From: Amaurobius ferox
Lineage: Eukaryota > Arthropoda > Arachnida > Araneae > Amaurobiidae
DNA length: 64,000 nt
Direction: 5' to 3'
Assembly (NCBI GenBank): GCA_951213105.1
Contig: OX578139.1
Location: 68,334,754 to 68,398,753, forward strand
Shown here: positions 25,013 through 36,410 of the stretch, piece after piece
How the letters are laid out: the number at the start of each line of letters is the position of its first letter
How positions within the stretch are numbered: the stretch's first letter is position 1
Notes under the pieces: model-generated
Told to the model about the DNA's origin: nothing
The model's database searches: none
What the model saw: only the letters and a program-made list of their open reading frames with translations
Made by a program: the position numbers and the translations under genes

Positions 25013-25402
25013 TTAAAAACGCTTGACTGCAATAGGTGTAATGAAGTAACTCTTAATTGCAATAGCTGTAATGAAGTAACTCTTAATTGCAATAGCTGTA
25101 ATGAAGTAACTCTTAATTGCAATAGCTATATTGAAGAAGCTCTTGACTGCAATAGGTGTATTGAAGTAGCTCCTGACTTCAATAGCTGTATTGAAGTAAC
25201 TTTTAACTGTAATAGCTGCATCGAAGTAACTTTTGACTGCAATAGCTGCATTGAAGTAGCTCTTGAGCTCAATAACTGTATTGAAGTGGATCTTGACTGC
25301 AATAGTTGTATAAAAGTAGCTCTGGACTGCAATAGTTGTATTGAAGTACTTTGTTGATAATTTAGGCAAACTATCAGATAAGCCGCAACTGCAGGCTTTC
25401 AT
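25013..25402 (-). repeat. 30-bp minisatellite (about 11 units) with an open 129-codon frame
   Basis: Units of exactly 30 bp, such as ctcttaattgcaatagctgt, from 25021 to 25350. Because the period is a multiple of three, the minus strand reads as a ten-residue repeat of the form (Y/F)FxTAIAVKS through all units, led by a unique start MKACSCGLSDSLP. A second frame is also open, which argues that openness comes from repetition. No promoter, intron or homolog is visible. I treat it as a minisatellite with coding potential, not a gene. Confidence 0.7.
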
Positions 25403-25529
25403 GAAATTTCTGGTTTTATTTCTGAAATACTTAGCTAATTATAGTCTGCCGAAAGAGCTGTTATCAGTTAGAACCAAGTAATTACAAAATATTAAAGCAA
25501 TAAAATCAGTAAAACAGTTAAACCATGGC

Positions 25530-27028
25530 TACCCTGTCAATCATGTAACAGTACTGGCTTGAAGATTAATTTGACTAGGCTCTTCATCAGGTCTGAGCAT
25601 CTAACTCAAATTAACCCAAACAAATGTTTGTTTCAGATATGGCAATAGTAAGTTACAATAAATACCATAGCGCAGACTACAAGCATTAATGGAGGAAAAA
25701 AATTGAAAAATTATTAAGAAAACAGGTATTACCATGAACCATGAGGCAGGAATTCTCTACACACGTGCTGTTCAGGTGAGCAGTTAAGACTGAATGAAAG
25801 AGAATACCATAATTAAGACAGCCATAATTCAGATAAGGTAAACAGAATGACCATGAAACATAGAAGAAAAATCTTACTATAAAAAGGAGGCACAGGAGAA
25901 ATGAATAAACTAGTACGCTACTAACACCATTAAAAATGAGCTCAAGTCGTTGTTATAAACTGGCTAAAGATACATATTTTTAGCGAAAATAATTTTCAAA
26001 ATATTAAACATTTGTGAACCGTATTTTCTATTATCTGCTGTTAATTCTTTTCTGTTTTTTTATCATTTTTCATTTTTATATAATCACATAATTAATAATA
26101 ATAAGTAGTGTTTTTTTATTTTTAAATAAATTAGTAGCCTCCATAGTTGGGAATATTGTCTTGAATAATATAGAGTGGTAGTTGAAACATTGAGTTGATA
26201 ATATTAAAGGCGAATTTATGAGGATATGCATTATTAGTTGCAGTATTTAACAATTCTATAAAATGTGCTAATTTATAATTGTCATCACAAATTTTATTAA
26301 TTCAAAGAACCTAATTTGATATAATATGTCTAACCACTGATAATAAGATTTAAAATGTTGAATTTAAAAAAAATCAAATTAAAATCTAGTCTTTATCATA
26401 CAAGTTTATAGCCAGATTATATTCTTGTAAATCAAAACTTAAATCTAAAATGTTGGCAACATTAGAATCATTGTTACTTGCATTCGATTGTAAATTATTG
26501 GGATAAAAATTAAATAAAGGGGATTATTACTATGGGATACACATAATACATCATCTAAATATCTATGCATGGACATATTATGCAAACCTTGATTACAGTT
26601 TTTATTTCATAGTAGAAGTATAAATATCGATTAACTAATAATGTTGAAACACACCCCTTTGTGGGATATCAAACTGTTTCTTAAAAAAAGAACCGCCATG
26701 TTGAATATAATTCTCAAAGAGAATGAAATTAAGTAATTTTTTACAAAGGAATGATGAATACTTTAGCGAAATATAGTATTTTTCAAAAATTTCTAAAATA
26801 ATTTTATAAAGATCTATTTAACAAATCCTTAAAATCATAGGTATAAATATTATGGATATTAGTACGAATTTTTAATTTCTTTACTAATTCAAAACTGTTT
26901 TTCACGACATGACTATTATTTAAAATAAAAATCCCGCATAATATATCATCTAAGTATCTATACAGGAGCATATTTTGCAAACCGTGATTATAGATTTTTC
27001 ATAGAAGTATAAATAACCTTACTTATCA
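25530..27028 (-). mobile_element. PLE copy E (second subfamily), decayed, with truncated tandem piece
   Basis: The left part (25530-25960) matches the 3' untranslated region of copy D (ctgagcatctaactcaaatt ~ ctgagtatttaactctaacc). 26130-26930 contains RT blocks on the minus strand: ANPYPHKF-like C-terminus, NLQSNASNNDSNVANI-like, motif C as RYLDDVLCV near 26560, and a GVPQ-like motif B near 26665. At 26937-27028 the motif C region recurs (atatatcatctaagtatcta), so a 5'-truncated copy is joined upstream, as in copies B and B'. Many frameshifts. Confidence 0.7.
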
Positions 27029-27701
27029 GTAAAAATTTGAAATACAAACATTTTTGTCATAAACTGAGTGTATATATAACCTGTCGTATATAACTTGAGG
27101 AAGTAAACATTGTTTCATTTTATGATATTTCCGATGTTTTTCACTGTATTTATACCTTATACCAAGGATTAGAACTTCATTCCTATTGCTGTATAAAATC
27201 CTATTCAAAGAAGAATTCAAACTCCAGTCTTGGGATCTCTAGATTAGCACTTGACCAGTCGCCCACCCTGGAAATGAACAGAAGGTTTAAACTTTTCTCC
27301 AGAAGTTTAAATTATTTCTTTTAAATTTCTATATTGTGCTCTAGCATTCCTTATTCTAGAATTAGAATGTATTATTAAAAAAGGAAAATGAAAAATCCAT
27401 CTCGCATCTGTCTCCTTTACCCTCTCAAGTTCCAATCCGTTGATCGTTTTGCAATCGAATGACGTATAAGCAAGAGAGCGTAAACTTCAGTCTGAAGAAT
27501 ATCTAGAATGTTTTGGTGGCATTTACAAAGTAATCAACTCATACTTCGTATCGTAAAATAGCGACTTGAAATAAAAAGTGTAATTGAAGCTAAAATGCTT
27601 TTACAGCGGTAAATAATGATTCTGCAGCATTATCGTCAATTAGCGGATCGGTTTCACTCCTTTCTTATTTTTCGGTCCTTTCCGTCCGACCTACCCGAGG
27701 C
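27029..27701. other. Unassigned DNA left of a SINE
   Basis: At 27685-27700 a short piece tccgtccgacctacccgagg repeats part of the SINE tail just outside the element. Otherwise nothing recognised. Confidence 0.4.
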
Positions 27702-27996
27702 TTGTTGCTGTTGAGACCCAGACCGTCCAACCTACCAGAAAGGGACCTATCCGAGGGTGTAAGGTATCTGTTTGGGCGGCCGGAAAGTGTCACCCAATTT
27801 AAACCGGAACCCAGAGGGAGAGGCAACCACATTGACAGTACCCTTCTTTTCCTACCACTAACCTCCCGCAAGGCCTTACGATCGACATATCTAACGTCTT
27901 GTACTCTATGTGAACATGGGGATAGGTTTGGTCAAAGCCGGGAATCGAACTCGGATCATCTGAGTGCAATCCACGCACACTAACAACTGGATTGTC
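27702..27996 (-). mobile_element. tRNA-derived SINE, copy 1 (degenerate)
   Basis: On the minus strand: a tRNA-like head with B-box gagttcgattcccgg (~27955), a ~200 bp body with gaggttagtggtagg and ctgggttccggtttaaattg, then the tail tggtaggttggacggtctgg followed by tctcaacagcaac. A 13-bp extra segment (ctcggataggtcc) sits in the tail compared with the copy at 37813. No clean target duplication, so it is old. Confidence 0.8.
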
Positions 27997-28338
27997 CAAC
28001 ACCATGGATTCACTCTTTAAAATCCTCATAGCTGACAACTTCTTAACTGCATTGACAGCAAGAAAACTTTCTGAAAGACATAACTTAGCATGTACCTCTG
28101 TCGGCAGAAATAGTCTGCTACATCAGGCAGCTGGCATTTAATTTATCAAAGACTAGAATGAATTATCCGGTGTCACTCGGGTCCTAAGTATAGATACGCT
28201 TTGTAAATGATACAAATAAGAATGTATATAACACAACCCAATTGCAGAAGTGCCTGTTTTGAACAAAAAATCGTTTCCACAGTCAACCTTTTCCATTCGC
28301 CACCAATTAATTGCATAGCTTAATTTGATAATGCTATA
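27997..28338. other. Unassigned DNA
   Basis: Spacer between SINE and Tc1 transposon; the 92-codon minus frame 28153-28431 overlaps the transposon end and is not credible. Confidence 0.4.
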
Positions 28339-28565
28339 TACACTGCACACAACTGAAATCGCAACACCGTAAAGTTGTAGATGTAGCTTTATGTAATTCA
28401 GGTAATGAAAACAGGAAGGCGAGAGATACAAATGATCATAGTGTTGTTACACATAGGGACGTAACACCTTGCCGAGCAGCATAAAAGCGTCAGGTCAAGA
28501 AGGAGCGATATCACAACTAAATTGTAGCATCATTAGTTTCAGGTTGTAAAAATCATCACAGTGCG

Positions 28566-29298
28566 CCAAGAGTACGCCGACGTACGGTATACGTTCAGTT
28601 GTCGTCAACGGAACGGCAACAAATCATTGTTTTACGTGAGGGTAAAATGAGCCTTCGAAGGATCGCTGAACTATTGGATCTTTATGTGAGCACAGTTCAA
28701 CGGTGTGTGTTACGGTTCGTGAGAGACAACGAAACGGCATGAAGAGCAGGAAGTGGAGGTTCCAGGTGTACCACACCGCGTGAAGATCGTATGCTTCTAA
28801 AAAGCGTTGCGCGGGAGCCGTTTACCACAGTAACCGTGTTACAAATGACAACATTTATCCCACACTGCAACTAACGTGGTTTCGACGCAAACAATTCAAA
28901 ACTGTTTGCATGACGCAGGACTCCGAGGTAGACGACTTTTTTGACAACTACCGTTTCAACGTCTTCACCGGTTACGTTCCCTCCAGTGGTGTCAAATGAG
29001 ACGCAATTGATCAACAGAATGGTGAAAAATTCTGTTCAAGGATGAATCACGATTCTGTTTTGGCATGCCAGATGGCCGTACTCGCGTACGGAGGCGCTTT
29101 TAACAACGCCACCAGGAAGCTTTTTCTATCAGACGTCACACAGTTACACTAAGTGGTATAATGGTTTGGGGTGGTATAACATTTGATGGACAAACACCTT
29201 TGGTCCACGTTTCTGCAGTATCACGTCACTACGATACGTCTCTGACATTGTGAGACCTGTGGTACAGCTATATCTGTTAACCATGCTTGGACAGCTAT
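28566..29298 (+). pseudogene. Tc1-type transposase, N-terminal part
   Basis: Reading from 28566 gives PRVRRRTVYVQL, then a helix-turn-helix MSLRRIAELLDLYVSTVQRC, the first paired-like DNA-binding helix set of Tc1 transposases. A stop follows at ~28739, then GGSRCTTPREDRMLLK in frame. Further on are pieces of the catalytic core in changing frames (DESRFCFGMPDGRTRVRRR, VMVWGGI-like near 29160, LVHVSAV-like). Several stops and frameshifts. The reading ends at the family C insertion, at the point where the second catalytic Asp motif (QDNARPH) is expected. Confidence 0.8.
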
Positions 29299-29300
29299 TT

Positions 29301-30592
29301 TAACACTTTACAACAAAGTTGAAAAGCGTTTATGACTTTGTTCATTCTGTCTGTCTGTCAGTCTGTCCGTTAGCACGATAACTGCCGTAAAAATGACTTT
29401 ATCAAAATGAAATTTCAGTATGTTGTTCAGACAGTCAGTGGGACCTATGGAAATATAAATGAATAATATCACCCAAATAGTTTTGAATTGAACTCGGGAT
29501 AAAAAAAAATGAAATACATTGAACCCTATGGGATCTAATTTCAAACATTTTTAAGCGGATTTAAAATTCACAAATTACTTCGAAAGTTTTAGAAAATATT
29601 CAAATTATCCCATAAAATATATAAAGAAAATTCAGCAAAATATATTCAGTAGTTTTTTAAGTAAAAATTAAAATAATAATTGCACGTTTTGTATGAAGCG
29701 CTCACGTAACTATTACATGAATAAATCACGTGACCCACTTCAGAATAAAATATGGCATCCATCTTGTATCAAAATCGTGATTTTTTAGATTTTTTAATTC
29801 ATATTTAGTGTTGTTTCCGTCCTAAAACCGCTTCTACATACTTAAACAACGCAGTTACAATACATTTGAGTTTAAATGATCATCCAAATGTGCTTAGTTT
29901 TCACTTATGGAAAATGTAAACAGCAAAATATGTAAGATGAATTGGATAAGAATTGCTGCATTTCTTTAAAACAAAATTATTTAGCTCACGGTGTCTGCAA
30001 TATAGCTAATATGAATGATATATTCATTGATTTTACAGAGAGAAGGACAATTTTTTTCGATGAAGTTTTAAGCATAGAATTTAATTACTTGTATCTCCAT
30101 GGTCTTCAGTTTTTAAATAGAATAAATTATTATAGTATTGTGATGAATGAAATGAATGGAAAAATGTTCATGAATGAAATGCTGCTTTTATAGAGAGAGC
30201 CAGGCGTGTTATATTTCGATGACGTCATTTGAATAAATTTCAGTTGTTTCCGATGAAGTTTTCAAATATAATAAATTATTGTAGTATTATGATAATTTAA
30301 AAAATCTGATGTGGGCAACACATGACTTTCCTTATGTAATGAAATGAATTTACTACTTTTACAGTAAAATAAATAGGTTTCTAGTAGATACTACTTCTAG
30401 TAGATACTAATGTCCTTTCCAAGATATTGAATTTTCGACAATTAGTCGTCATTTTCATTGATTTATCGTCATTTTTATCCATTTGGCGAGATTTTCGTTA
30501 ATTTGGCAACATTTCAAAAAGTCGCCAAGTTGGCGACATTCCGCCAATTTCGTCGCCAAAATCTCGCCAAGCGTTATGGACGAAGATATAAG

Positions 30593-30624
<32 letters not shown>

Positions 30625-31358
30625 CTTATTAGATATTGAATTTTCGACATATATTATATAACTATTATTATATATTTATATATTATATAACTTATTAGAT
30701 ATTGAATTTTCCACAATTAGTCGTCACTTTCATTGATTTAGCGTAATTTTTATCCATTTGGCGAGATTTTCGTTAATTTGCCAACATTTCAAAAAATCGC
30801 CAAGTTGGCGACATTCCCCCAATTTCGTCGCCAAAATCTCGCCAAGCATTATGGACAAAGCAGTAAGTTATTCTTACAGCAGATAAATTGGCGTTCAAAT
30901 GCAAAAGTATTACTCAAAGTATCTTTTTTCATGAATGGAACGAGCTAGATCCACGAGAATGATGTCACCCAATTTATCGCATGGTATTACATATGAAAAG
31001 TGAACATGTTTCTCAATAGGAATTTTTTTTTTATGTGACTTTTTCATAATTTGTTTGAAAAATGTGCAATATCTCGAGAACGGTTCATGTTAGCGTTCTA
31101 AAATTTATGCCTATCGTTTTCTAATGAAAAATTACATAAGAAATGTCTATTTGCGTAACTTTATTAGCGGTTTTGATTTTTTGACGATTTTTTCCAAATT
31201 TCATTCGAAAATTTAGGGGGGTTCTGAACATTCGATTACGTATAAAAACAATAGGCTTCCAGTGTTTACGGATTGTGATTTTTGTACCAAATTTGGTTCG
31301 AAACGGTCCATTCGTTCGTCAGTAATCGTCTCCACAGACTCACTGACACACACACATA

Positions 31359-31435
<77 letters not shown>

Positions 31436-31837
31436 ACACACAGACATCACCTCAAAAATGTTTGATTTGTGATCAGGGATGCTTGAAACGTGCTCTCCCG
31501 TCGAAAACTCGAATTCGAATTTTCGACCCCGTCACAATACTTTCCTTATACATTATGTATATAAGGAAAGTAAAAATATTGCCGAGGAATGTTTCGCATT
31601 TTAGAGATGTTTGAACCATGCAATTTATATTTCAATGCCGTTGTTTGAATGAAGTACATTCTTCCGATGAAGTTTTAAGTTTTCAATTATAATAAATTAA
31701 TGTAGTGTTGTGATAATTTTAAAAGTATTTCCGAGGAATATATCGCATTTTAGAGATGTTTAAATAAAATTGCATTGAATTTGGAAACTGTTTCATAATC
31801 AATGCATCGCATTATGCATGATTTATCTTTCTTGTTA
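29301..31837 (+). repeat. Repeat family C, long copy inside the Tc1 element
   Basis: Starts taacactttacaacaaagtt with the terminal hairpin, (CTGT)n and ttagcacgataactgccgta. It then contains two or three copies of a ~145-bp module (tcaaatataataaattattg ... tcgcattttagagatgttt) with gatgacgtcatttgaat. It ends near tttatgcatgatttatcttt. The family recurs at 15441, 36411, 38925 and 42085. Its class is unknown; the hairpin end and lack of TIR suggest a Helitron/Helentron relative. A HINE-like copy is nested at 30299-31570. Confidence 0.65.
30299..31570 (+). mobile_element. HINE-like element 4, nested in family C
   Basis: Start aaaaaatctgatgtgggcaa, CA run (31345-31441), terminal hairpin tactttccttatac...tataaggaaag. 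Flanks T (30298) and T (31571). The empty site is visible in other family C copies (gataattt|taaaaatatt at ~39225-39245). An internal ~190-bp segment is duplicated around a (TA)n tract at 30594-30622. Confidence 0.75.
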
Positions 31838-31839
31838 TC

Positions 31840-32130
31840 ATACTTCCTGTGCAGGCCACATACTGCACCGGTAACTACGGATAGTCTACGAGGTTTTGAT
31901 ATCTTGCTTTGGCCAGCATGTTCTCAGGATTTGTCGCCTATTTGGTATATCTGGGAGATCATGGATCACCGATTAAGAAAACTCCCAATTTCAGCAAAAT
32001 TAGTTACCAGTCCAATTGCATGCTGTGTGGAATGCCATCCCTCAGTATACCATTGACCATCTCATTGACTGGATGCCTCGTCGTATTCAATCCTGCATAG
32101 CTGCTCAGGATGGGCCTATTTCATATTGCT
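31840..32130 (+). pseudogene. Tc1-type transposase, C-terminal part
   Basis: Continues after the insertion with RPHTAPVTTDSLRGFDI, then LLWPACSQDLSPIWYIWEIM and, after a frameshift, a MPRRIQSCIAAQDGP-like C-terminus. In active Tc1 proteins the third catalytic residue is the Glu of SPI-E-x-x-W; here that position is Trp. So the enzyme is dead even apart from the insertion. Confidence 0.8.
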
Positions 32131-32275
32131 CTAATGTCAGTAAAATTCTATGCTTTTCAATCTCCAGGTATGATATTTTCATTTTCACATTTCTATGTCA
32201 CAATTATATTCTTAAAATTTCATAAGGATACATCAATTTCTTAATGGTGTTGCGATTTCAGTTGTGAGCAGTTTA

Positions 32276-32798
32276 AATGCATCACTGCTTGCTAAAAATC
32301 TACTTTGCTCCTATTTGAAGTATGATATACAGCGGACACGTGGTACAGCCTTTGAAAGGTAGAAAAGTTCTGTAACCCGTGCTTGTGAGTGGCCTCAGTA
32401 GGTTGAAAAACTCTGGAAAAGTGTTCCTTTTCGTAAGTGTGAAACTTTATGTTCCTTCAAAAAATCCCGGCCATTGCTGGGTTAAAATATTTATATTTAA
32501 TCATCTGATAAATTTATGAAATTATTTTATTTCTGGAGTAGTGTGTGATGTATTTAGAATATGTTGTTAAAATATAAACGTTGAATGTCGCGTCAATTTT
32601 TTACTTAACTTACTATGGATGGTAATGTATATTGAAAGTATTGGAATCGTGTAGAAAATCGCAATTAATTGGATAATTGGCCATCGAGATTCCCGGATGC
32701 CATTACGAAAAGTAACTAGGGGCAGGTAAAAGTAACTGTGGTACACATTTTAAAAAAGTGACTTAGTGTTATACTTTTTGATGAATTATCATTAATCT

Positions 32799-32847
<49 letters not shown>

Positions 32848-33296
32848 TAACATGGTCGTAAATACTCGTATAGTGGACTTAATATTATTGTACATTGCTT
32901 TGTTGTGCCGCTATATAAAAAAACCCAATTATTTAACTTTCGCCCGAGTTCTGTAAAGGAATTATTAATTAATATAATACTAAATGGATAACACCATTTA
33001 AACTTTAACAATAAAACATTTATTAACAACATAAACACTTATTAATTCATTACACAATTAATTATTAGTTTTGGAGGGGAAACATTTGAGACCACTTAAA
33101 TTGCCTAAACGTTTCTAGACCTAAAGTTATTTGAGGAACACATACCTTCAAGTCTGCCTTGGACTTTGTTAGCAGAACGTACTTGATGTCGTACTTATTA
33201 CCAGCATTAACTCGTGGTGTGATGCATCGACACGTAAAATCGGTGGTCATACTGTACTGCTGACTCAACACTCGCACTTATTTCATTTTCTTAGGC
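32276..33296. other. Unassigned DNA with HINE end fragment and (TA)n tract
   Basis: A remnant of a HINE 3' end (gaaagtattggaatcgtgta) lies at 32630-32680. A (TA)n tract is at 32802-32845. No gene recognised. Confidence 0.45.
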
Positions 33297-33746
33297 TGTT
33301 CTCTCCACATATCTAGTCGTTGAGCTATATTTTCTAAGTCATAGTTCTTATTATAATGTCGAACTCGAACTGTTATTCCGCAAGTCATAATGTCATCGCC
33401 TCGAAGTTATCTGTCAAAGTCAGCCCCTAGTGTCCTTCTTTGGTCACAGTCTGTGTCTCTCTTTTTCCCTCGGGGGTGCCACTCCCCCTTTGCTTTCCTT
33501 TGCAGCATTCAGTGTGATGCGAAAAGCTCTTTCTTCATTGGTTAATCATTGAACCAATGTCGCTACTTAGCATCCTCGTAAGAGCCCGCTCGCTCCCTTC
33601 TGTCTTGACGCTCCTAAATTTATGGTTTGCTGTAAACATCGGCGCCATCCAGACTACAAGTACTATTCGATGTTTCGGACACAATAAATAGCTGGCATAA
33701 ACTTGTCTCACCAAAACACATGTGAAATCTATTTCTGGTCTCACAG
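33297..33746 (+). repeat. Candidate solo LTR
   Basis: This 450-bp block is less AT-rich than its surroundings. It begins TGTTCTCTCC and ends GGTCTCACA (TG...CA). An AATAAA signal lies at 33683, about 60 bp before the end, which is LTR-like. No convincing target duplication or second LTR is visible. It could equally be unique sequence. Confidence 0.3.
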
Positions 33747-33933
33747 GGCGCAATTAAAGTTTACTAAACAAAACTTTACCCGTGATTTGAAACAAGGAAG
33801 TGACATATCAGTCGTAGTCTGGGTGATGACAACCACTACTATGAGATTCTGAACTCAAAAGATTTACAATGCTTTAATTAATATCAAAACATATTGGAGA
33901 GAATGGCCCTACATAAGATATAGCAAGTGTTAA
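33747..33933. other. Unassigned spacer
   Basis: Short AT-rich spacer; nothing recognised. Confidence 0.3.
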
Positions 33934-34266
33934 ATGGCGTTAATGAGCAAACTTAAAATGTCGTTGATATTCTGTGTTCTTTTTCTAGAATTCTTTCTTG
34001 TTATATATTTTTCAGTAGGCGATGAGGAGGAAAACATGGGTCAAGAAGTAATTTCACAAAATATTTTACTCGGAGAATGCAGCATAGCTTATTCTCATGT
34101 CAAATTCAGCAGTTCTAAAAAGTTTCTAACTTACATAGGAGCCGCCTTACATAATGGTATGATACCTATTACTCCGTCTGTGGGTAGTTTCAAGAAAATC
34201 AACACTTCATACAAACGAAATCAATTTCTCCGTCAAATAGTCAATACAATCAGTATTCGAGCGTAA
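33934..34266 (+). CDS. Hypothetical 110-codon frame with N-terminal hydrophobic segment
   Basis: I do not recognise this product. Residues ~9-28 (MSLIFCVLFLEFFLVIYFSV) look like a signal peptide or membrane anchor. The acidic stretch DEEENMG and about 75 polar residues follow, with a single Cys besides the one in the signal. Only one Cys in the mature part argues against a Cys-knot peptide. It could be a real exon, a fragment of the neighbouring retroelement, or chance. The neighbouring frame at 34271 resembles an LTR-retrotransposon pol remnant. Confidence 0.25.
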   Translation: MALMSKLKMSLIFCVLFLEFFLVIYFSVGDEEENMGQEVISQNILLGECSIAYSHVKFSSSKKFLTYIGAALHNGMIPITPSVGSFKKINTSYKRNQFLRQIVNTISIRA

Positions 34267-34270
34267 AGTA

Positions 34271-34465
34271 TTGCAGTTGACAAGGCAGTGGTTGACACTT
34301 AAGCTGAGTCCGAGCTGGGAAGGAGCTAGCCATGTTGCATTCTCTTCAGGAAACTTTTTGCGGGATTACTCAGACTCATGTTCACCTTTACACCGACTGT
34401 TGAAAAACAATATCAGGAAAGGACTCGAGAAAAGAATACTGAGTATCAACGCCTTTTAACATTTT
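34271..34465 (+). pseudogene. Possible Ty3/Gypsy pol remnant (RT-RNase H junction)
   Basis: The frame contains GNFLRDYSDSCSPLHRLLKN followed by an EKR-x4-NAF-like end. It resembles the segment after motif E in Ty3/Gypsy RTs (LGL-x-x-FFRDF ... A-PL-x-x-LL-K). Upstream SWEGASHVAFSS would correspond to the -VRSFLGL- part. Short and without motif YxDD, so this is a weak call. Confidence 0.35.
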
Positions 34466-34539
34466 CTCTATCGCGTGCAGGGGCATTCCTTTACACATAA
34501 AGTGAAATTAATTAAGATAACGTTCGTTACTAATTCCCC

Positions 34540-34770
34540 AGTGGTGAAGGGGCGCCTACGCACCACGTCCACAAGACCTCCCAGGGTATCCAATGGCAAA
34601 GGGGATGAGATTTGCAGCTCCACTTTTCTAGAGGCTCCCCGAAGGGCGAAAGTCTGACTTGGCCTCGACATGAGAGCATCCATTCCCGCTGGCGTGATTC
34701 TAACCCACAACCCGACAATCCAGCGATCAGACGGAAACGCATGCCTCTGACCGCCCGACCACCGGATCGG
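34540..34770 (-). mobile_element. tRNA-derived SINE, second family
   Basis: GC-rich segment. On the minus strand a tRNA-like head (gatccggtggtcgggcggtc, B-box-like gggttagaatc) leads into a body with cttcggggagcctctagaaa and ends near ccactgggg. It lacks the (CAA)n tail of the other family, and no target duplication was found. Confidence 0.55.
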
Positions 34771-35552
34771 CTTAAGATATCGTGAATCTATTAAGTTCAA
34801 CATCTTATACTAGTGGTTGTCATTACTCAAACTGCGACCAGTGCAACAGACTTAATCTATACATTTTTAACTCAACCAAAATTGAAAACATAACCACTCA
34901 GACTCAGGATCCACGTGTTCGTGCTTTTCTCTGAATCACAAATAAAGTTTTGATGAGTAACCGTGAACTGCACTCACAGTTTATTCCTTTCCTATAACAG
35001 TCTGAAGAACAAAACTTTTGAATAATGAACCCATCCCCAGTCAAAAGCATTGCAAAAATAAATAAATAAATAATAACGAAAAAAAAAGAGTTGATATAAA
35101 TATTCGTTATTATATGAAAATTGTTTCCAAACCTGTCTTCACTTATATGGCGGTTCGGAATCAAATAAAATTAACAACAAATAATAAAACTTTGCTCTTT
35201 TGAATAAGAAATTGTTTTCCACGCTTCATTCATGAAGTAATAGAACAAAGTAGTCCAAGAAATAACTGAATTCTTGTGAAATTTATTTATTGCTGGAGCG
35301 AGTGAAAATCGATGTCGCATTTCTTGAAAGTCTTTTTTTAATCATCGTTTTTATGCTTTTGATTGATTTGTTCTGTTTATAAACTAGAAATATTTATTGC
35401 TGTAGCGTCGAAAGAATCTATGGGAAACATGCATTGAATTATATTTAAGTCTGTGCAAAAATGAATAATAGAATTTGCCTCACATTTTGTAAGTGGTTCT
35501 TGGTAGCATAAAAATATTTTAAGCAAACTGTGTTTTAAAAAGGTAATGTAAT
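34771..35552. other. Unassigned DNA
   Basis: AT-rich spacer; nothing recognised. Confidence 0.4.
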
Positions 35553-36154
35553 AATTTCATAGATTAAGGGTCTGAAAATTTTTCTTCACATTTATTACAA
35601 TGAGCTACATACAATTATATACAAATACACGGAGCAATTTAAAGAGTAACGGTTGTTTTTAAGGTCATAAAAATAATGCTCAAAAGATAAAAAATAAGTA
35701 AAGATTCAAAAGTATATATGTTATGATCATTAGAAAGTCAATGTGAACCCAAATAATTTCACATATTAAGGGTCCAAAAATGATTGTTCGCATTTAATAA
35801 AATGAGCTATGTACAATTATATGCAAATACACTGAGTTATTTAAAGAGTAATGGTTGTTTTTAAGGTTATAAAAATAATGCTCAAAAGATAAAAAAATAA
35901 GTAAAGATTCAAAAGTATAACTTATGATCATTAAAGAGTCAATGTGAACCCAAATAATTGCATAGATTAAGTGTCTGAAGATTGTTCTTCACATTTATTA
36001 TAATGAGCTATATACAATTATATACAAATACACTGAGGTTAAGGAGTAACGGTTGTTTTTAAGGTCATAAAAATAATGCTCAAAAGATAAAAAAACAAGT
36101 AAAGATTCTAAAGTATATATGTTATGAGCATTAAAGTGTCAATGTGAAACCAAA
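35553..36154. repeat. Tandem array, three units of ~200 bp
   Basis: Units start at about 35553, 35754 and 35955; a fourth breaks off at 36155. Shared blocks include taatgctcaaaagataaaaa, gagtaacggttgtttttaag and caatgtgaacccaaataatt. Identity is about 90% by eye. No hairpin or frame. Satellite-like. Confidence 0.85.
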
Positions 36155-36410
36155 TAATTTGTTCTGAATAATAAATGCAGATGCATAGTATAATAATATA
36201 ATTATATCGTTTGATTCTTTAAAATTACAATAATTCATTATTCCAATAAGCCAAAAAGTCACTAATTCATTATTCCATGAATTCCAGTAATTCGCTCAAA
36301 CTAAACATTATACATATATATACAACACTTTTCAGTAAACAGTTTAAACAACAATGACTACGGTAAAGAAAGAAAGAAATTCGGCACAAATAAAAAACTA
36401 GGAAGATCTA
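36155..36410. other. Unassigned spacer
   Basis: AT-rich; nothing recognised. Confidence 0.35.

Larger units (their letters stand above)
28341..32273 (+). mobile_element. Tc1-like DNA transposon, dead, split by nested repeats
   Basis: Terminal inverted repeats of ~28 bp, 28341-28368 and 32246-32273, share aactgaaatcgcaacacc. Both are bordered by TA (28339-28340 and 32274-32275), the Tc1/mariner target duplication. The transposase lies inside in two parts, interrupted by family C (29301-31837). Without the insert the element would be ~1.4 kb, a normal Tc1 length. Confidence 0.85.

Noticed and set aside
25013..25402. A CRISPR array from the regular 30-bp repeats.
   Set aside because: Repeats are contiguous without unique spacers, and the context is eukaryotic.
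34468..34803. A 111-codon protein on the minus strand.
   Set aside because: It lies within the tRNA-derived SINE and has no independent support.
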